Assembly: GCA_038141425.1 (NCBI GenBank)
Contig: JAYQIC010000010.1
Span: forward strand, 124,001-188,000
From: UBA7985 sp038141425
GTDB lineage: Bacteria; Pseudomonadota; Alphaproteobacteria; UBA7985
Length of the DNA: 64,000 nt
Reading direction: 5' to 3'
Shown here: positions 47,157-57,238 of the stretch, one piece after another
Position numbering within the stretch: position 1 is the stretch's first letter
Layout of the letters: the number at the start of each line of letters is the position of its first letter
Notes under the pieces: generated by a model
The model's input: only the letters and a program-made list of their open reading frames with translations
Told to the model about the DNA's origin: nothing
Database searches by the model: none
Made by a program: the position numbers and the translations under genes

Positions 47157-47912
47157 TTAGTTTGCTAAAGTAGCCACCAGTTGAGTGTGACAACAAGCGT
47201 ATGATTGCGCGCATCCGACTAAGCTCGATACCAACTGCCGCGGAATTAGAATAATAAAAATCATAGCACTTACGTTTGTTTCGATTTCCATTAAAATGAC
47301 GACACACATCATGATGACGTAGTAAAGTATTAAAACTATGCCTTCTATCAGGTTCCACAATGGCCTACGCAACACGGCCGTAGTGTGAAGCGTCAGCTGT
47401 CTAGTGCCCGCAAAGACCGCAATACACGTTAGAGAAGTGGTTGCCAGAATAATTATTGCTACAAATATTGAGCCAAAAATCATCCAACATACTATGAAGT
47501 TAATTATTAAGTATATATTAAATATCAAAAGGCTTCTCAGGCCATTCACAATTTTTGCTCTTGGTACATTGTGGTATTCTTGAAATATCGGCGCTCTGAG
47601 GCTGAGATTAAATCTCCTTTGTGCCTTGCGACTGTATTTCTTTATCAGAGCAACAGCTACTGTACCTACTCCAAAAATAAAGAGGTAGGGCGCCACCCAC
47701 AACATATTTTCGACAGCGGTTTTTTCTAAATATATTTTCTCAATGAGAAATTGTTTAATCAGGAATATAAAAATGAAGAAGAATATAAACCTTTGGGTTA
47801 GCTTGAATGCTTCGTGACTCAATATCCAGAGCAAGAAGAACCTTGGATTTGCAGCGATGCAATCCGCAATATCCGACATCAAAAGCCTAGCAATCATGAA
47901 ATCCAAGCCCAA
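47157..47912 (-). CDS. Multi-pass membrane protein, function unknown
   Basis: 251 residues, strongly hydrophobic, with about six membrane segments (for example FIFFFIFIFLIKQFLI, WVAPYLFIFGVGTVAVALI, LLIFNIYLIINFIVCWMIFG, LILYYVIMMCVVILM). The arrangement and the repeated charged loops recall the transmembrane half of ABC exporters, but I see no decisive motif. A neighbouring frame (NSAAVGIELSRMRAIIRLLS) may be the true C-terminus after an indel near 47245. It is very AT-rich. If it is an exporter domain, it could be linked to the ABC stump at 37.3 kb. Confidence 0.45.
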   Translation of the reverse strand: MGLDFMIARLLMSDIADCIAANPRFFLLWILSHEAFKLTQRFIFFFIFIFLIKQFLIEKIYLEKTAVENMLWVAPYLFIFGVGTVAVALIKKYSRKAQRRFNLSLRAPIFQEYHNVPRAKIVNGLRSLLIFNIYLIINFIVCWMIFGSIFVAIIILATTSLTCIAVFAGTRQLTLHTTAVLRRPLWNLIEGIVLILYYVIMMCVVILMEIETNVSAMIFIILIPRQLVSSLVGCAQSYACCHTQLVATLAN

Positions 47913-48359
47913 CAGCTAAATGTCTCCACTGGCGTAAGCCTACCAAGGTTTACCATATGCTTTCACCCATTTCCTTCGTCAAAACAGCAGTCTGTGAGGA
48001 CGGAGGTTCCTAGTAACAAAATTACTTACAAATGATTAGCGGTGCCAAAGCCATGACCTCTTTCCTTCGGCGAAAATGAGCATTTCTGACGCAAGCCTAG
48101 AACCAAGGCAAGGCATTCCACAAATGCCGATTATCCAACTGCCAGCTTCATAACACCTCTATTGCCGAGCATCCTTCGCGGTTTGGTTATTTCGGCTTTT
48201 TAGGAAAATTGTCAGCTTCCACTTTTCAGTAAATTTCGAATTATCTCGTGGAATCCTGATGCCAACATTTAAGAGTATTACTAGATAGATTTTCGCCAAT
48301 CTCAATAACTCCCGGTGAATACATGCTGCTAATTGTGCTCTGGGTTGGATCAATCCGAA
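47913..48359. other. Gene-free stretch at the right margin of the AT-rich region
   Basis: About 450 bp with no supported gene or RNA. Base composition changes from AT-rich on the left to GC-rich just after 48360, so the right boundary of the acquired region probably falls here. I looked for a copy of the tRNA-Ser 3' end as an attachment site and saw none. Confidence 0.45.
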
Positions 48360-48986
48360 ATGAAGAAGTTCTTGTTAATAGGAACGGCGCTTGCGGGGGC
48401 TGGCGGGATAGCCGCTGCCGATTCCGTGGATGTAACGCTGGGTGCGATCCTCGAAGACGTCACCTTCTTCGGCCTCAAGGGCTACGGCGCAGTGGACGTC
48501 TCCACGGTCAATCTTGGTCGGCGATCCAACTATCTGCTCGGGACGTCCTTCGATCTGTTCGGATTGACCTCACGGTTGAATTCGAAGACGGTGTCGACCC
48601 TGATCCGGCCGCCGCCAACAACGAAGACGGCGATATTGATCACTGGGATGCGGGCACAAGCCTCGACTGGAACGGTATTGCTGTTGAGGTTGTGGCAGAC
48701 AGCGAAGGCGACTGGGCGCTCGGGATGGGATCCGCCCTGTATGGCTTTAGTGCGGAAGCGGTAATCGAAAACGTGGCGAAGGGCCAGAACCAGAAGGCCG
48801 GACTGAGTATCGGTGCCACAACTCGGCGCTCGGCTTGATGAACTCGAACTCAGCCTCGCCCTGGATGAAGACCTTGCCTGGGGGCTGAGCGGTCAGTTCA
48901 GTCTCAGCAATTCAGGCTTGTCGCTCTATGCCACCTATGATGCCAGCGAAGGCGGCGGCTCCCTTGGTTCCCGCCTGACCTTCTGA
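48360..48986 (+). CDS. Short porin-like outer-membrane protein (frameshifts)
   Basis: The ATG at 48360 gives signal peptide MKKFLLIGTALAGAGGIAAA. The mature part has alternating beta-strand pattern (VDVTLGAILEDVTFFGLKGYG, quoted by its core LEDVTFFGLKGYG; LGARLDELELSLAL; GLSLYATYDASEGGG) and ends GSRLTF with a terminal Phe, the usual signal for barrel assembly. Indels near 48550 and 48815 split it over three frames; about 208 residues when joined, short for a general porin. It lies before the sugar-uptake operon. It could be a truncated porin or a small barrel protein. Confidence 0.6.
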
Positions 48987-49503
48987 CGCCAACCGATGAT
49001 CGCTGGCCCCTCTCCAACGCAATAAATTCAACACCAGACAGCTCACTGCACGTGGCAGATAGACACCGATGTCGGTATCCATCGCATAGCGATTGACACC
49101 GGTGTCATTCTGTGTTTCGCATATGGCACAGGACGCGCTAGGCGGAACGTCAGCGTGCACGCAAAAAAGCAGAAGGCCCGGACGACAGGCAGCGTGATGG
49201 CTGTCTCTGGCCTGAATTCACCGCCCCACAAGACCCACCCCGCCAATCGGTGCGGTCCGGCGATTGGATTTAGTGACAGCAAATCGGCTTAAGGCACCCT
49301 CCCCGCGAAATAACGCCAGGGCATCGGACGGCTTTACCGGCCCCGACTTGGCAGCGATCTGCGTCGGCCTGCCGTCGATGCGGGTGAAGTCCGACCCGGG
49401 CAAGACGCACGGCCCGGTGTGGAACGAGGCATAGAGAACCGCCGGCTTGGCGTGGTTCTTCGTGCAAACCAGCGCCCGGCTTCGGGCCATTTAGGAGGAT
49501 AAC
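48987..49503. other. Upstream region of the agl operon
   Basis: About 515 bp with no supported gene; long minus-strand frames here are shadows of aglE. A TTGACA at 49092-49097 could be a -35 but no good -10 follows. The aglE start is preceded by a strong AGGAGG (49494-49499). An operator for the LacI-type regulator encoded at the operon end is expected here, but I could not identify a clear palindrome. Confidence 0.4.
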
Positions 49504-50841
49504 ATGCGTAAATTGTTTGTTGGCGGTCTGACTGGACTGACCGCTGTGGTCATGGGGGCATCGTCCGCCATGGCAATGGACCACTGTAACACCCCTTCGG
49601 GTATGCCAGAGCTTGCGAGCCTCTCCGGTGAAGTCGTCACCGTTGCCGGCCCATGGGAAGGCCGTGACGAAGAACTGGTAAACATGGTCTTTGACTGTTT
49701 CGAGAAAATCACTGGCGCCGACGTACAGTACAGCGGCTCGGGTGAATTTGAGCAGCTGATCGTGACCTCGATCCGCGCAGGCAACGCGCCAAACGTCGCT
49801 GTGTTCCCACAGCCCGGCCTCGCCGCTGACATGGCTGCCGAAGGCGGCCTGGACCCACTGGGTGCAGATATGGCAGCGTGGATGACCGACAACTACGGCG
49901 CAGGCTCGTCTTGGGTTGACCTCGGCACCTATGCTGACGCTGACGGTAACGACCAGTTCTTTGCTTTTGCCTACAAGGTCGATGTAAAGTCGCTGGTCTG
50001 GTACTCGCCTGAGAACTTCGAAGACAACGGCTACGACATCCCAGACTCTATGGAAGAGCTGATTGCTCTGTCCGACCAGATGGTTGCTGACGGTCTGACC
50101 CCTTGGTGTATCGGCATCGAGTCCGGTGGCGCCACCGGCTGGACCGCGACCGACTGGATGGAAGACATCATGCTGCGCACGGCTTCTCCTGAAGCCTACG
50201 ACGCCTGGGTTTCCAACGAAATGCCGTTCAACAGCCCTGAAGTCGTCAACGCCATGGAAGTCTGGGGCTCCTTCAGCCGCAACGACGACTATGTTGCGGG
50301 CGGTGCCGATGCTGTTGCCAGCATCTTCTTCGGTGATGCGCCAAACGGCCTGTTCACCACGCCGGCACAGTGCATGATGCACCGTCAGGCTTCCTTCATC
50401 CCATCGTTCTTCCCGAACCAGGGTCAGGAACTGGCTGATGGCGAAGCTGACTTCTTCTACTTCCCTGCTTTCGCTGAAGGCGATCTGGGCAAGCCGGTTC
50501 TGGGCGCAGGCACCCTCTGGGCGTCTCCAAACATGACCGACGCCACCATGGAGCTGTTCAACTACCTGACCTCCGCCGGTGCGCACGAAATCTGGATGGC
50601 ACAGTCCGGGTTCCTCACCCCGCACCTGGGTGTTGATGCTTCGGCTTACGCAAACGACGCGCTGCGTGGTCAGGGCGAGATCCTGGCGAACGCAACCACG
50701 TTCCGCTTCGACGCCTCTGACCTGATGCCTGGCCCAATCGGCGCTGGTGCGTTCTGGACCGAAATGACCGCTTTTGCGAACGGTCAGGACGCCCAGACCA
50801 CCGCCGACAACATCCAGGCTGCATGGGACGCCATCAAGTAA
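49504..50841 (+). CDS. aglE: Alpha-glucoside ABC transporter substrate-binding protein AglE
   Basis: 445 residues, intact, with an ideal AGGAGG ribosome site. Signal peptide GGLTGLTAVVMGASSAMA. Family features include AGPWEGRDEELVNMVF, SGEFEQLIVTSIRAGNAPNV, WTATDWMEDIMLR and GAGTLWASPNM. It matches the AglE group (SBP family 1) binding sucrose, maltose, trehalose or other alpha-glucosides in the periplasm. Followed by two hairpins and then the permease genes. Confidence 0.9.
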   Translation: MRKLFVGGLTGLTAVVMGASSAMAMDHCNTPSGMPELASLSGEVVTVAGPWEGRDEELVNMVFDCFEKITGADVQYSGSGEFEQLIVTSIRAGNAPNVAVFPQPGLAADMAAEGGLDPLGADMAAWMTDNYGAGSSWVDLGTYADADGNDQFFAFAYKVDVKSLVWYSPENFEDNGYDIPDSMEELIALSDQMVADGLTPWCIGIESGGATGWTATDWMEDIMLRTASPEAYDAWVSNEMPFNSPEVVNAMEVWGSFSRNDDYVAGGADAVASIFFGDAPNGLFTTPAQCMMHRQASFIPSFFPNQGQELADGEADFFYFPAFAEGDLGKPVLGAGTLWASPNMTDATMELFNYLTSAGAHEIWMAQSGFLTPHLGVDASAYANDALRGQGEILANATTFRFDASDLMPGPIGAGAFWTEMTAFANGQDAQTTADNIQAAWDAIK

Positions 50842-50865
50842 GGTACGGCAACCCGTGAACAAAGG

Positions 50866-50932
50866 CCCGGACAGACGTCCGGGTCACTCCCGGAAAGGGT
50901 CTGGCCTCGCTACTTCAGGCCAGGCCCTTTTT
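50866..50932 (+). terminator. Two hairpins after aglE, the second a rho-independent terminator
   Basis: First hairpin CCCGGAC-agac-GTCCGGG (50866-50883). Second: AAAGGGTCTGGCCT pairs with AGGCCAGGCCCTTT around the loop CGCTACTTC, followed by T residues (50894-50932). Placement inside the operon, after the binding-protein gene, is a common way to give that gene higher expression than the permeases. Confidence 0.75.
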
Positions 50933-51009
50933 CCCCCACCCTTTTTCCCTCCCCTTCTTCCCACCATTAGCGATATCCTTTTCGCCCTCAATTCTGCTTT
51001 AAAGGCCCC

Positions 51010-52247
51010 ATGACAGAGTCAGCTCCCACCCAGCCTCAATTCACGCCGATCCGGCAGCGTCAATACCGTTTGCCGACGCTGGGCAATGCGACGGCTCTGC
51101 TGCTGACGGTCGTGATCGTGCTGCCTGCCGCTGCCTTTGGACTGTTCGCGCTGACGTCAGTGCTCGACAGCCTGCTGGTCAGCCTGCCGGGCTTTGAGGC
51201 CGATGAGTTTGGTCGGGCCACTGAAAACCAGCAGCTCTACCTGACCCTATCCCGCATCCTGTTTGCCATCCGGGTGATCGCCATCGCAGTGACGTTGAGC
51301 TTTGGCTACTACGCCGTTGCCTCGTGGCTGAACTTTGCCGGTGCCGGCGTGTTCGCCCGCAGCCTGCAGGGGCGCAACCGCGTGGTCGAAGCAATCCAAC
51401 CGTGGATCTTCGTCGGCCCTGCGGTGGTACTGCTCAGCCTGTTCCTCATTTACCCGACGCTGGAGACCCTGCGCCTCAGCTTCGTTGGCGATGAAGGCTA
51501 CAGCTTCGAGAACTACCGCTTTATCTTTGCCAGCAACCAGTTCTGGATTGCGATCCGTAACAGCGTGCTGTGGCTGGCGGTGGTGCCGACAGCCTGCGTC
51601 GTCTTCGGGCTGATTATCGCCGTGCTGACCGACAGTGTGCGCTGGGGGTCATCGCCAAGAGCTTCATTTTCGTCCCACTGGCAATCAGCTTCGTTGGCGC
51701 TGCTGTAATCTGGCGCAACATCTACGCCAGCGGCGGCATCGAACCCACCGATATCACCCCGGGCTTCCAGCTGGGCCTCCTGAACGCCCTGCTCGGCCGC
51801 AGCGCGGATGACGGCCTGTTCTTCTATGAGGTCGAGTTCTGGGGCAACTTCTTCATGATGACGATCCTGATCTGGATCCAGACTGGCTTTGCCATGGTGA
51901 TCTTTTCCGCTGCCCTGCGCGGTGTGCCTGAAGACACCATCGAGGCGGCAAAGATCGAAGGCGCCAATCCCTTTCAGATCTTCACAAAGGTTCAGGTGCC
52001 CCAGATTTACAGCACCGTGGTCGTGGTCTGGACCACGATCACCATTCTCGTGCTCAAGGTCTTCGACATCCCTTACGCCCTGACCGCAAACAAGGACGAC
52101 AAGCTGCTGCTTGCGACCTACATGCGCGTGGTGCAGGACAAGTTCCGTGATGAGAACCAAGCGGCTGCCATTGCCATCATCCTGATGCTGACCGTGGTGC
52201 CGATCATGGCCTTCAACGTCTGGCGTATGCGCCAGGAACAGCGCTAG
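51010..52247 (+). CDS. aglF: Alpha-glucoside ABC transporter permease AglF (one frameshift)
   Basis: MalF-like permease. Starts MTESAPTQPQFTPIRQRQYR, then several hydrophobic spans (ATALLLTVVIVLPAAAFGLF, WIFVGPAVVLLSLFLIYPTL). A base is missing in a G run near 51650, moving the reading to the frame VIAKSFIFVPLAISFVGAAV. The EAA loop AAKIEGANPFQIFTKVQVPQ is intact. About 412 residues. It overlaps no neighbour; aglG starts 11 bp later. Confidence 0.88.
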
Positions 52248-52258
52248 GAGGCCGGGAG

Positions 52259-53557
52259 ATGAGTGCACCTTCTCAGCAGCGCATGTCACCGCTCAAGTTC
52301 TTCGCCCACGTGGCGGTGCTGGCCATCGTTATCCTGTGGGTGGTGCCGTTCATCGGCCTCGCCACCACGTCCATGCGCCCGCAGAAGGACGCCAACGAGA
52401 CCGGTTTCTGGCGTGCCTTCACCAGCATGGAACGCGGCCACGCCATCCGCACACTGGGCGGCCCGGACGAGGGCTCGACCCTGATCGAAGGCAACATCTT
52501 CGACGACATCCGAAGCGCGCAGGATATTGATTTCGTCAAGGCCAACGAGCGCTCCCCCAACGCCCTGATCCCGCGCGAAATGCCGATCGAAGGCAAAGTC
52601 ACCGGTATCCTCGTGATCGAGCGCGTGCCCGATCCGGCAGACCCTGACAAGACCATCCGGCAGCAGGTTATCAAGCAGCCCGGCGAGACTTTCGAAGTTA
52701 AAAAGGGTCAGTTCACCTATCAGGCCGACGGCAGCTACCAATGGGCCTTCGAGGAGCCCTACAGCGGCAAGGGCAAGAAGCTCAGCGTCTTCATCCAGCA
52801 GCGTCCGCAGTTCGGCTGGAACTCCTACGTGCAGGTGCTGACCAACCGGCAAGTTCCCAACGCCCTGATCAGCAGCTTCATCGTCACCATTCCGGCGACC
52901 ATCATCCCGATCATGATTGCGGCCTTTGCCGCCTATGCCTTTGCATGGATGACTTTCCCCGGCCGCGACTGGATCTTCGTGATCGTTGTGGCGCTGCTGG
53001 TGGTTCCGCTGCAGCTGGCGTTCCTGCCCGTGCTGACAGGGTTCACGCAGGCGGCGAGCCTTGGGACGTGGCTCAACGAGTGGCTGACCGATTGTGAGGC
53101 GAGTAACTCGTGCAAAGTCAGCAGCGCGAATTTTGCCACCCTGTGGATCTCGCACACGGCTTTCGGCCTGCCGCTGGCGATCTACCTGCTGCGCAACTAC
53201 ATCGGCAACCTGCCCCGGGAGGTGCTGGAAAGCGCGCGCATTGATGGCGCCTCGCACCTGCAAACCTTCATTCGCATCATTCTGCCGCTGAGTGTCCCGG
53301 CGCTGGCCAGCTTTGCGATCTTCCAGTTCCTTTGGGTCTGGAACGACCTGCTGGTCGCGCTATACCTAGGGCCCGACGGCGAATCCGACCGGGTACTGCC
53401 GCGGATCATTCAGTCGCAACTGGGGACCTTCAGAAGCCAACTGCACCTGCTCAACGCCAGCGCGGTGATCTCCATGATCGTGCCGTTGATCGTTTTCCTG
53501 TCACTCCAGCGCTACTTCGTCCGCGGCCTGCTCGCCGGGTCGGTTAAGGGCGGCTGA
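52259..53557 (+). CDS. aglG: Alpha-glucoside ABC transporter permease AglG
   Basis: 432 residues, intact. MalG-like permease with a large periplasmic insertion after the first helix (about residues 40-195, with KGQFTYQADGSYQWAFEEPY), as in AglG. Membrane spans include LISSFIVTIPATIIPIMIAA and FVIVVALLVVPLQLAFLPVL. The EAA loop is LESARIDGASHLQTFIRIIL. Good GGAGG site upstream. Pairs with AglF. Confidence 0.9.
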   Translation: MSAPSQQRMSPLKFFAHVAVLAIVILWVVPFIGLATTSMRPQKDANETGFWRAFTSMERGHAIRTLGGPDEGSTLIEGNIFDDIRSAQDIDFVKANERSPNALIPREMPIEGKVTGILVIERVPDPADPDKTIRQQVIKQPGETFEVKKGQFTYQADGSYQWAFEEPYSGKGKKLSVFIQQRPQFGWNSYVQVLTNRQVPNALISSFIVTIPATIIPIMIAAFAAYAFAWMTFPGRDWIFVIVVALLVVPLQLAFLPVLTGFTQAASLGTWLNEWLTDCEASNSCKVSSANFATLWISHTAFGLPLAIYLLRNYIGNLPREVLESARIDGASHLQTFIRIILPLSVPALASFAIFQFLWVWNDLLVALYLGPDGESDRVLPRIIQSQLGTFRSQLHLLNASAVISMIVPLIVFLSLQRYFVRGLLAGSVKGG

Positions 53558-53639
53558 TCCATCACCAAAGCGCGCTGGAGGGCCTCCAAATGCACCCGCG
53601 CCGAAACAAGAACCAATCCAACAAGGTCAGAACGTCAAC

Positions 53640-55215
53640 ATGTCGCAAAATTGGTGGGATAACGCCGTCATCTATCAGATCTACCCGCGCAGCTTCGCCG
53701 ACAGCAATGGCGACGGCGTTGGCGACCTCAACGGCATCACCGGCAAGCTGGATTATATTGCAGACCTTGGCGTCGATGCCATCTGGATCAGCCCGTTCTT
53801 CGTCTCTCCGATGAAGGACTTCGGCTATGACGTGGCCGACTACCGCGCCGTCGATCCGATTTTCGGCACCAACGCTGATTTTGACCGCCTGCTCGAGGAA
53901 GCGCATGCCCGGGGGCTGAAAGTCCTGATCGATATGGTGCTGGCGCACTGTTCAGACCAGCACCCCTGGTTCGTGGAAAGCCGCACCAGCCGGGACAACC
54001 CCAAGGCGGACTGGTTCTACTGGCTCGACCCCAAGGACGACGCCACCGAGCCGAACAACTGGATGAGCTTCTTCGGTGGCCGTACCTGGACCTGGGACAC
54101 GGCCCGACAGCAGTACTATTTCCACAACTTCCTGCCCAGTCAGCCGAACCTCAACCTCTCTAACCCGGAGGTGCTCGACGCCATGATCGACACCTGTCGG
54201 TTCTGGCTGGACAAGGGCGTGGACGGCTTCCGCCTCGACGCCATCCATACGGCCAAGCTCGACAATGACTGGAACGACAACCGTCCGCGTCCCCGCGCCG
54301 ACGGCATCCGCCCGGAGCGCGAATTCGACTATCAGGCGCAGGACAGCGCGCAGCTCAACCAGCCAAGCATCCAGATCCTGTCTGCACGGCTGCGCGAGCT
54401 GGTCGACGCGTACGGCGACCGGTTCCTGATGGGCGAGCTCGACGGTGAAGATGCGGTCGCGGTCTCCAAGACCTTCACCGAACCCGGTCGATTGCACTCG
54501 ACCTACAACTTCAATCTGCTCCGCATGGAGGGAAGCACTGTGGCAGAGGTCCGGGACATCATCGGTGACCTTGCCCGGAACTTTAACAACAGCAACGCCA
54601 TTTCAGTGGCCTGGTCCAACCACGACATCGCCCGGGTCTACGACCGGATGAAGCGCCGCATAGACGTGGCTGAGGCCTATGCGGACGATTTCGCCCACAT
54701 GCTGTTCCAGCTTTCCACGAGCCTGATCGGGTCCACCTGCGTCTATCAGGGCGAGGAACTGGGCTTAGATGACGCCGACCGGCTGACCCGGGACCAGTTG
54801 CAAGACCCCTGGGGCGTGGCGCGCTACTCGGAGACCTTCAAGGGACGCGACACCTGCCGCACGCCCATGCCCTGGACCGAAGACCAACCCAACGTCGGCT
54901 TCAGCGGCGACGACAGCACCGAAAGCTGGTTGCCGGTAGACGAACGCCACAAAACCAAGGGCGGGCTGGATCAGCAGGGCAAGCAAGGCTCCATGTTTGA
55001 ACGCAACAAGGACCACCTCAGCTGGCGACGCAACCAGCCGGCACTGACTCACAATGGTCAGATCGAACTCATTGATGGCGGCGATAGTGTAATTGCCTTC
55101 AACCGGTTGAGCCACGACGGTGCCAGCTCTATGCTGTGTCGTGTTCAACTTTTCGTCGCAGACGCAGTCTGTCGACGGCGTTGACGTTGCTCCCTGGTCA
55201 TCCGCCTTCCGCTGA
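53640..55215 (+). CDS. aglA: Alpha-glucosidase AglA, GH13 (C-terminal frameshift)
   Basis: Cytoplasmic oligo-1,6-glucosidase/alpha-glucosidase-type enzyme that splits imported alpha-glucosides. GH13 regions: AVIYQIYPRSFADSNGDGVG, VLIDMVLAHCSDQH, the nucleophile Asp in VDGFRLDAIH, the acid Glu in FLMGELDGED and the transition-state Asp in AWSNHDIARV. The calcium-type loop DSNGDGVGD is present. A base is inserted near 55140; the real tail reads FNFSSQTQSVDG and stops at TGA 55213-55215, about 524 residues. It lies 12 bp before the regulator. Confidence 0.9.
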
Positions 55216-55226
55216 GACACTGATTA

Positions 55227-56269
55227 ATGCCCACGATCTACGACGTTGCACGCAAAGCCGGGGTTTCGCCGAAGACCGTGAGCCGGGTCCTGAACAAGGA
55301 ACCCAACGTCCGCCAGACCACGCTCGAAGCCGTTGAACGCGCGATCCAGCATCTCGACTACCGGCCTTCAACCGCCGCCCGACTGATGAAGAGCCAGCAC
55401 ACGCGGGTCGTTGGCTTCCTGACCGACCGTGTGGTCACCTCGCCCGAAGCCAATGCCATAGCGCGCGGGGTCTCGGAAGCGGCGCAGGCGCAGGGCTACA
55501 CGGTGATCTTCCTCAACGAGTTGTCTTCGGATGCGCCGCTGGTGGGGCACGCTGTAAACCAGCTGCTCGACCTCAAGGTCGACGGTATGATCTACGCCTC
55601 TCACCTGCTCCAGCAGATCGATGTATCGGGCTACACCGATACGAGCAAACCGCTGGTCCTTGCCAACTGCTTCAGCGCGGACAACACCTATACTTCGGTC
55701 ATCCCGGACGACTATCGCGGTGGCCAGCTGGCCGGTGAAATGATTATCGGCAAAGGGCACCGACGGGTAACAATGCTGAACCTTGACGAACCGAGCATAG
55801 CCGCGGGAGACCGGGCCGCGGGGTTCAAGGCGGCCTTTGCCGAAGCTGGCCTGACCGCACCCGAGGTGATTACGTCAATCTTTGAAGATGCGGGCAGCTG
55901 GGACGAGCACCGGCACGTGCCGGGCATCCTCGACGAGGTTCTGGCCCGGCCGGACCGTCCCTCGGTACTGTTCTGCGGCAACGACAAGCTGGCCATGGTT
56001 GTCTATGGCCTATTGGCCCAGCGCGGTTTCCGGGTGCCAGACGATATATCGGTCGTCGGCTACGACGATTTCCCCACATCTGCCAGCTGCTCCGTCCGCG
56101 ACTGAGTTCGGTTTCCATTGCGCACGACGTCATCGGTCAGCGCGCCTTCACTGAACTGCACCGCCAGCTCAATGGCCTCACCGGCGATGCGCTGTCAGCC
56201 CCTGCCCCGATCAAAGTCGCCGGCGCACCCTATGCCCGCGCGTCCCTGTCTCAAGTCGGCTCGGCCTGA
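55227..56269 (+). CDS. aglR: LacI-family repressor of the agl operon (frameshift)
   Basis: HTH at the N-terminus, TIYDVARKAGVSPKTVSRVL, with the hinge helix YRPSTAARLMKS; then a periplasmic-binding-like sensor domain (VVGFLTDRVV, VLFCGNDKLAMVVYGLLAQ, ISVVGYDDFP). One indel near 56085 moves the end to the frame CQLLRPRLSSVSIAHDVIGQ, finishing at TGA 56267-56269; about 347 residues. Being last in the agl operon, it probably represses the operon until the sugar is bound. The name is by position and family. Confidence 0.87.
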
Positions 56270-56301
56270 CGTCGCCAGCCCCACCTTAGTTCTGCAGCGG
56301 A

Positions 56302-57238
56302 TCAGGACCGACGCAGACCCCGGACAGCTTTCAGGTGAGCGAGGATGAGTGCATCACGCTCAGCGCTGAGTTTTTCGATTGAACGATCCTGCGCCTCTTC
56401 CGCCAGCCCGCTGGCGAGCGTAGCGCCAATCTCGGCATCCAGCCGGGGCTCGCCAAGGTCATCCCACCAGCGATGGAAGCTCTCTGCATAGCGCTCACAG
56501 AACGCCGCCATACCGCCTTCTCCTGCCCCCAGATTGAACAGCATGTGCGGCCCCATGGCGCCCCAGCGCAGGCCGGGTCCGGCCCAAACCGCCGTATCGA
56601 CATCTTCCACCGTCGCCACGCCCTCCTTTGACCAGATGCAGGGCCTCACGCCACAGCGCGGCCTGCAGGCGGTTGGCGACGTGTCCAGGGACCTCCTTGT
56701 TCACGCGAATGGTGACCTTGCCGACGTCCTCGTAGAAGGCCTCTGCCGCATCGATCGCCTCGGGCGCCGTCAGCTCATTGCCGATGACTTCGACCAGCGG
56801 GATCAGGTGGGGAGGGTTGAAGGGGTGGCCGAGCACGAAGTTTGACGGATCCTTCCAGCCAGCCTGCATCTCGCGCACCATCAGCCCGGAAGCCGACGAA
56901 GCGACGATACAGTTATCTTTCAAACAGGGCTCGATCCGACCGAAGGCGTCGAGTTTGAGATCCAGCCGTTCGGGCAGATTTTCCTGCACGAAATCGGCAT
57001 CATCAACGGCGCCTTCCAGAGACCGTGCAAAGCACAGCGCGCCGCGCCGTCCCTCCTGCGCCAATCCGAGCTCGAGCAGCGTCGGCCAGGCGCGGTCGAT
57101 GTAGTCGCGGACTTTCCTTGGCGCTTGCTCATCAACATCGAAAACGCAGACATCCTTGCCCGCAGCGAGAAACAGCGCGGTCCAGCTTGCGCCGATGACC
57201 CCACCGCCAAGCACGGCGGTCTTTTTGAATTCGATCAT
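56302..57238 (-). CDS. 3-hydroxyacyl-CoA dehydrogenase family, probable L-carnitine dehydrogenase (frameshift)
   Basis: NAD-binding motif AVLGGGVIGASWTALFLAAG at the N-terminus, then VQENLPERLDLKLD, SSASGLMVREMQ and GHPFNPPHLIPLVEV, and after an indel near 56630 EGVATVEDVDTAVWAGPG. About 312 residues. These features fit the L-carnitine 3-dehydrogenase (LcdH) group, which makes 3-dehydrocarnitine; the BKACE gene nearby would cleave it. A hydroxybutyryl-CoA dehydrogenase is the alternative. Last gene of the minus-strand operon; it starts 1 base inside the SDR stop. Confidence 0.82.

Noticed and set aside
49270..50862. Minus-strand frame of 530 codons opposite aglE
   Set aside because: Antisense shadow of an intact, recognisable binding-protein gene.
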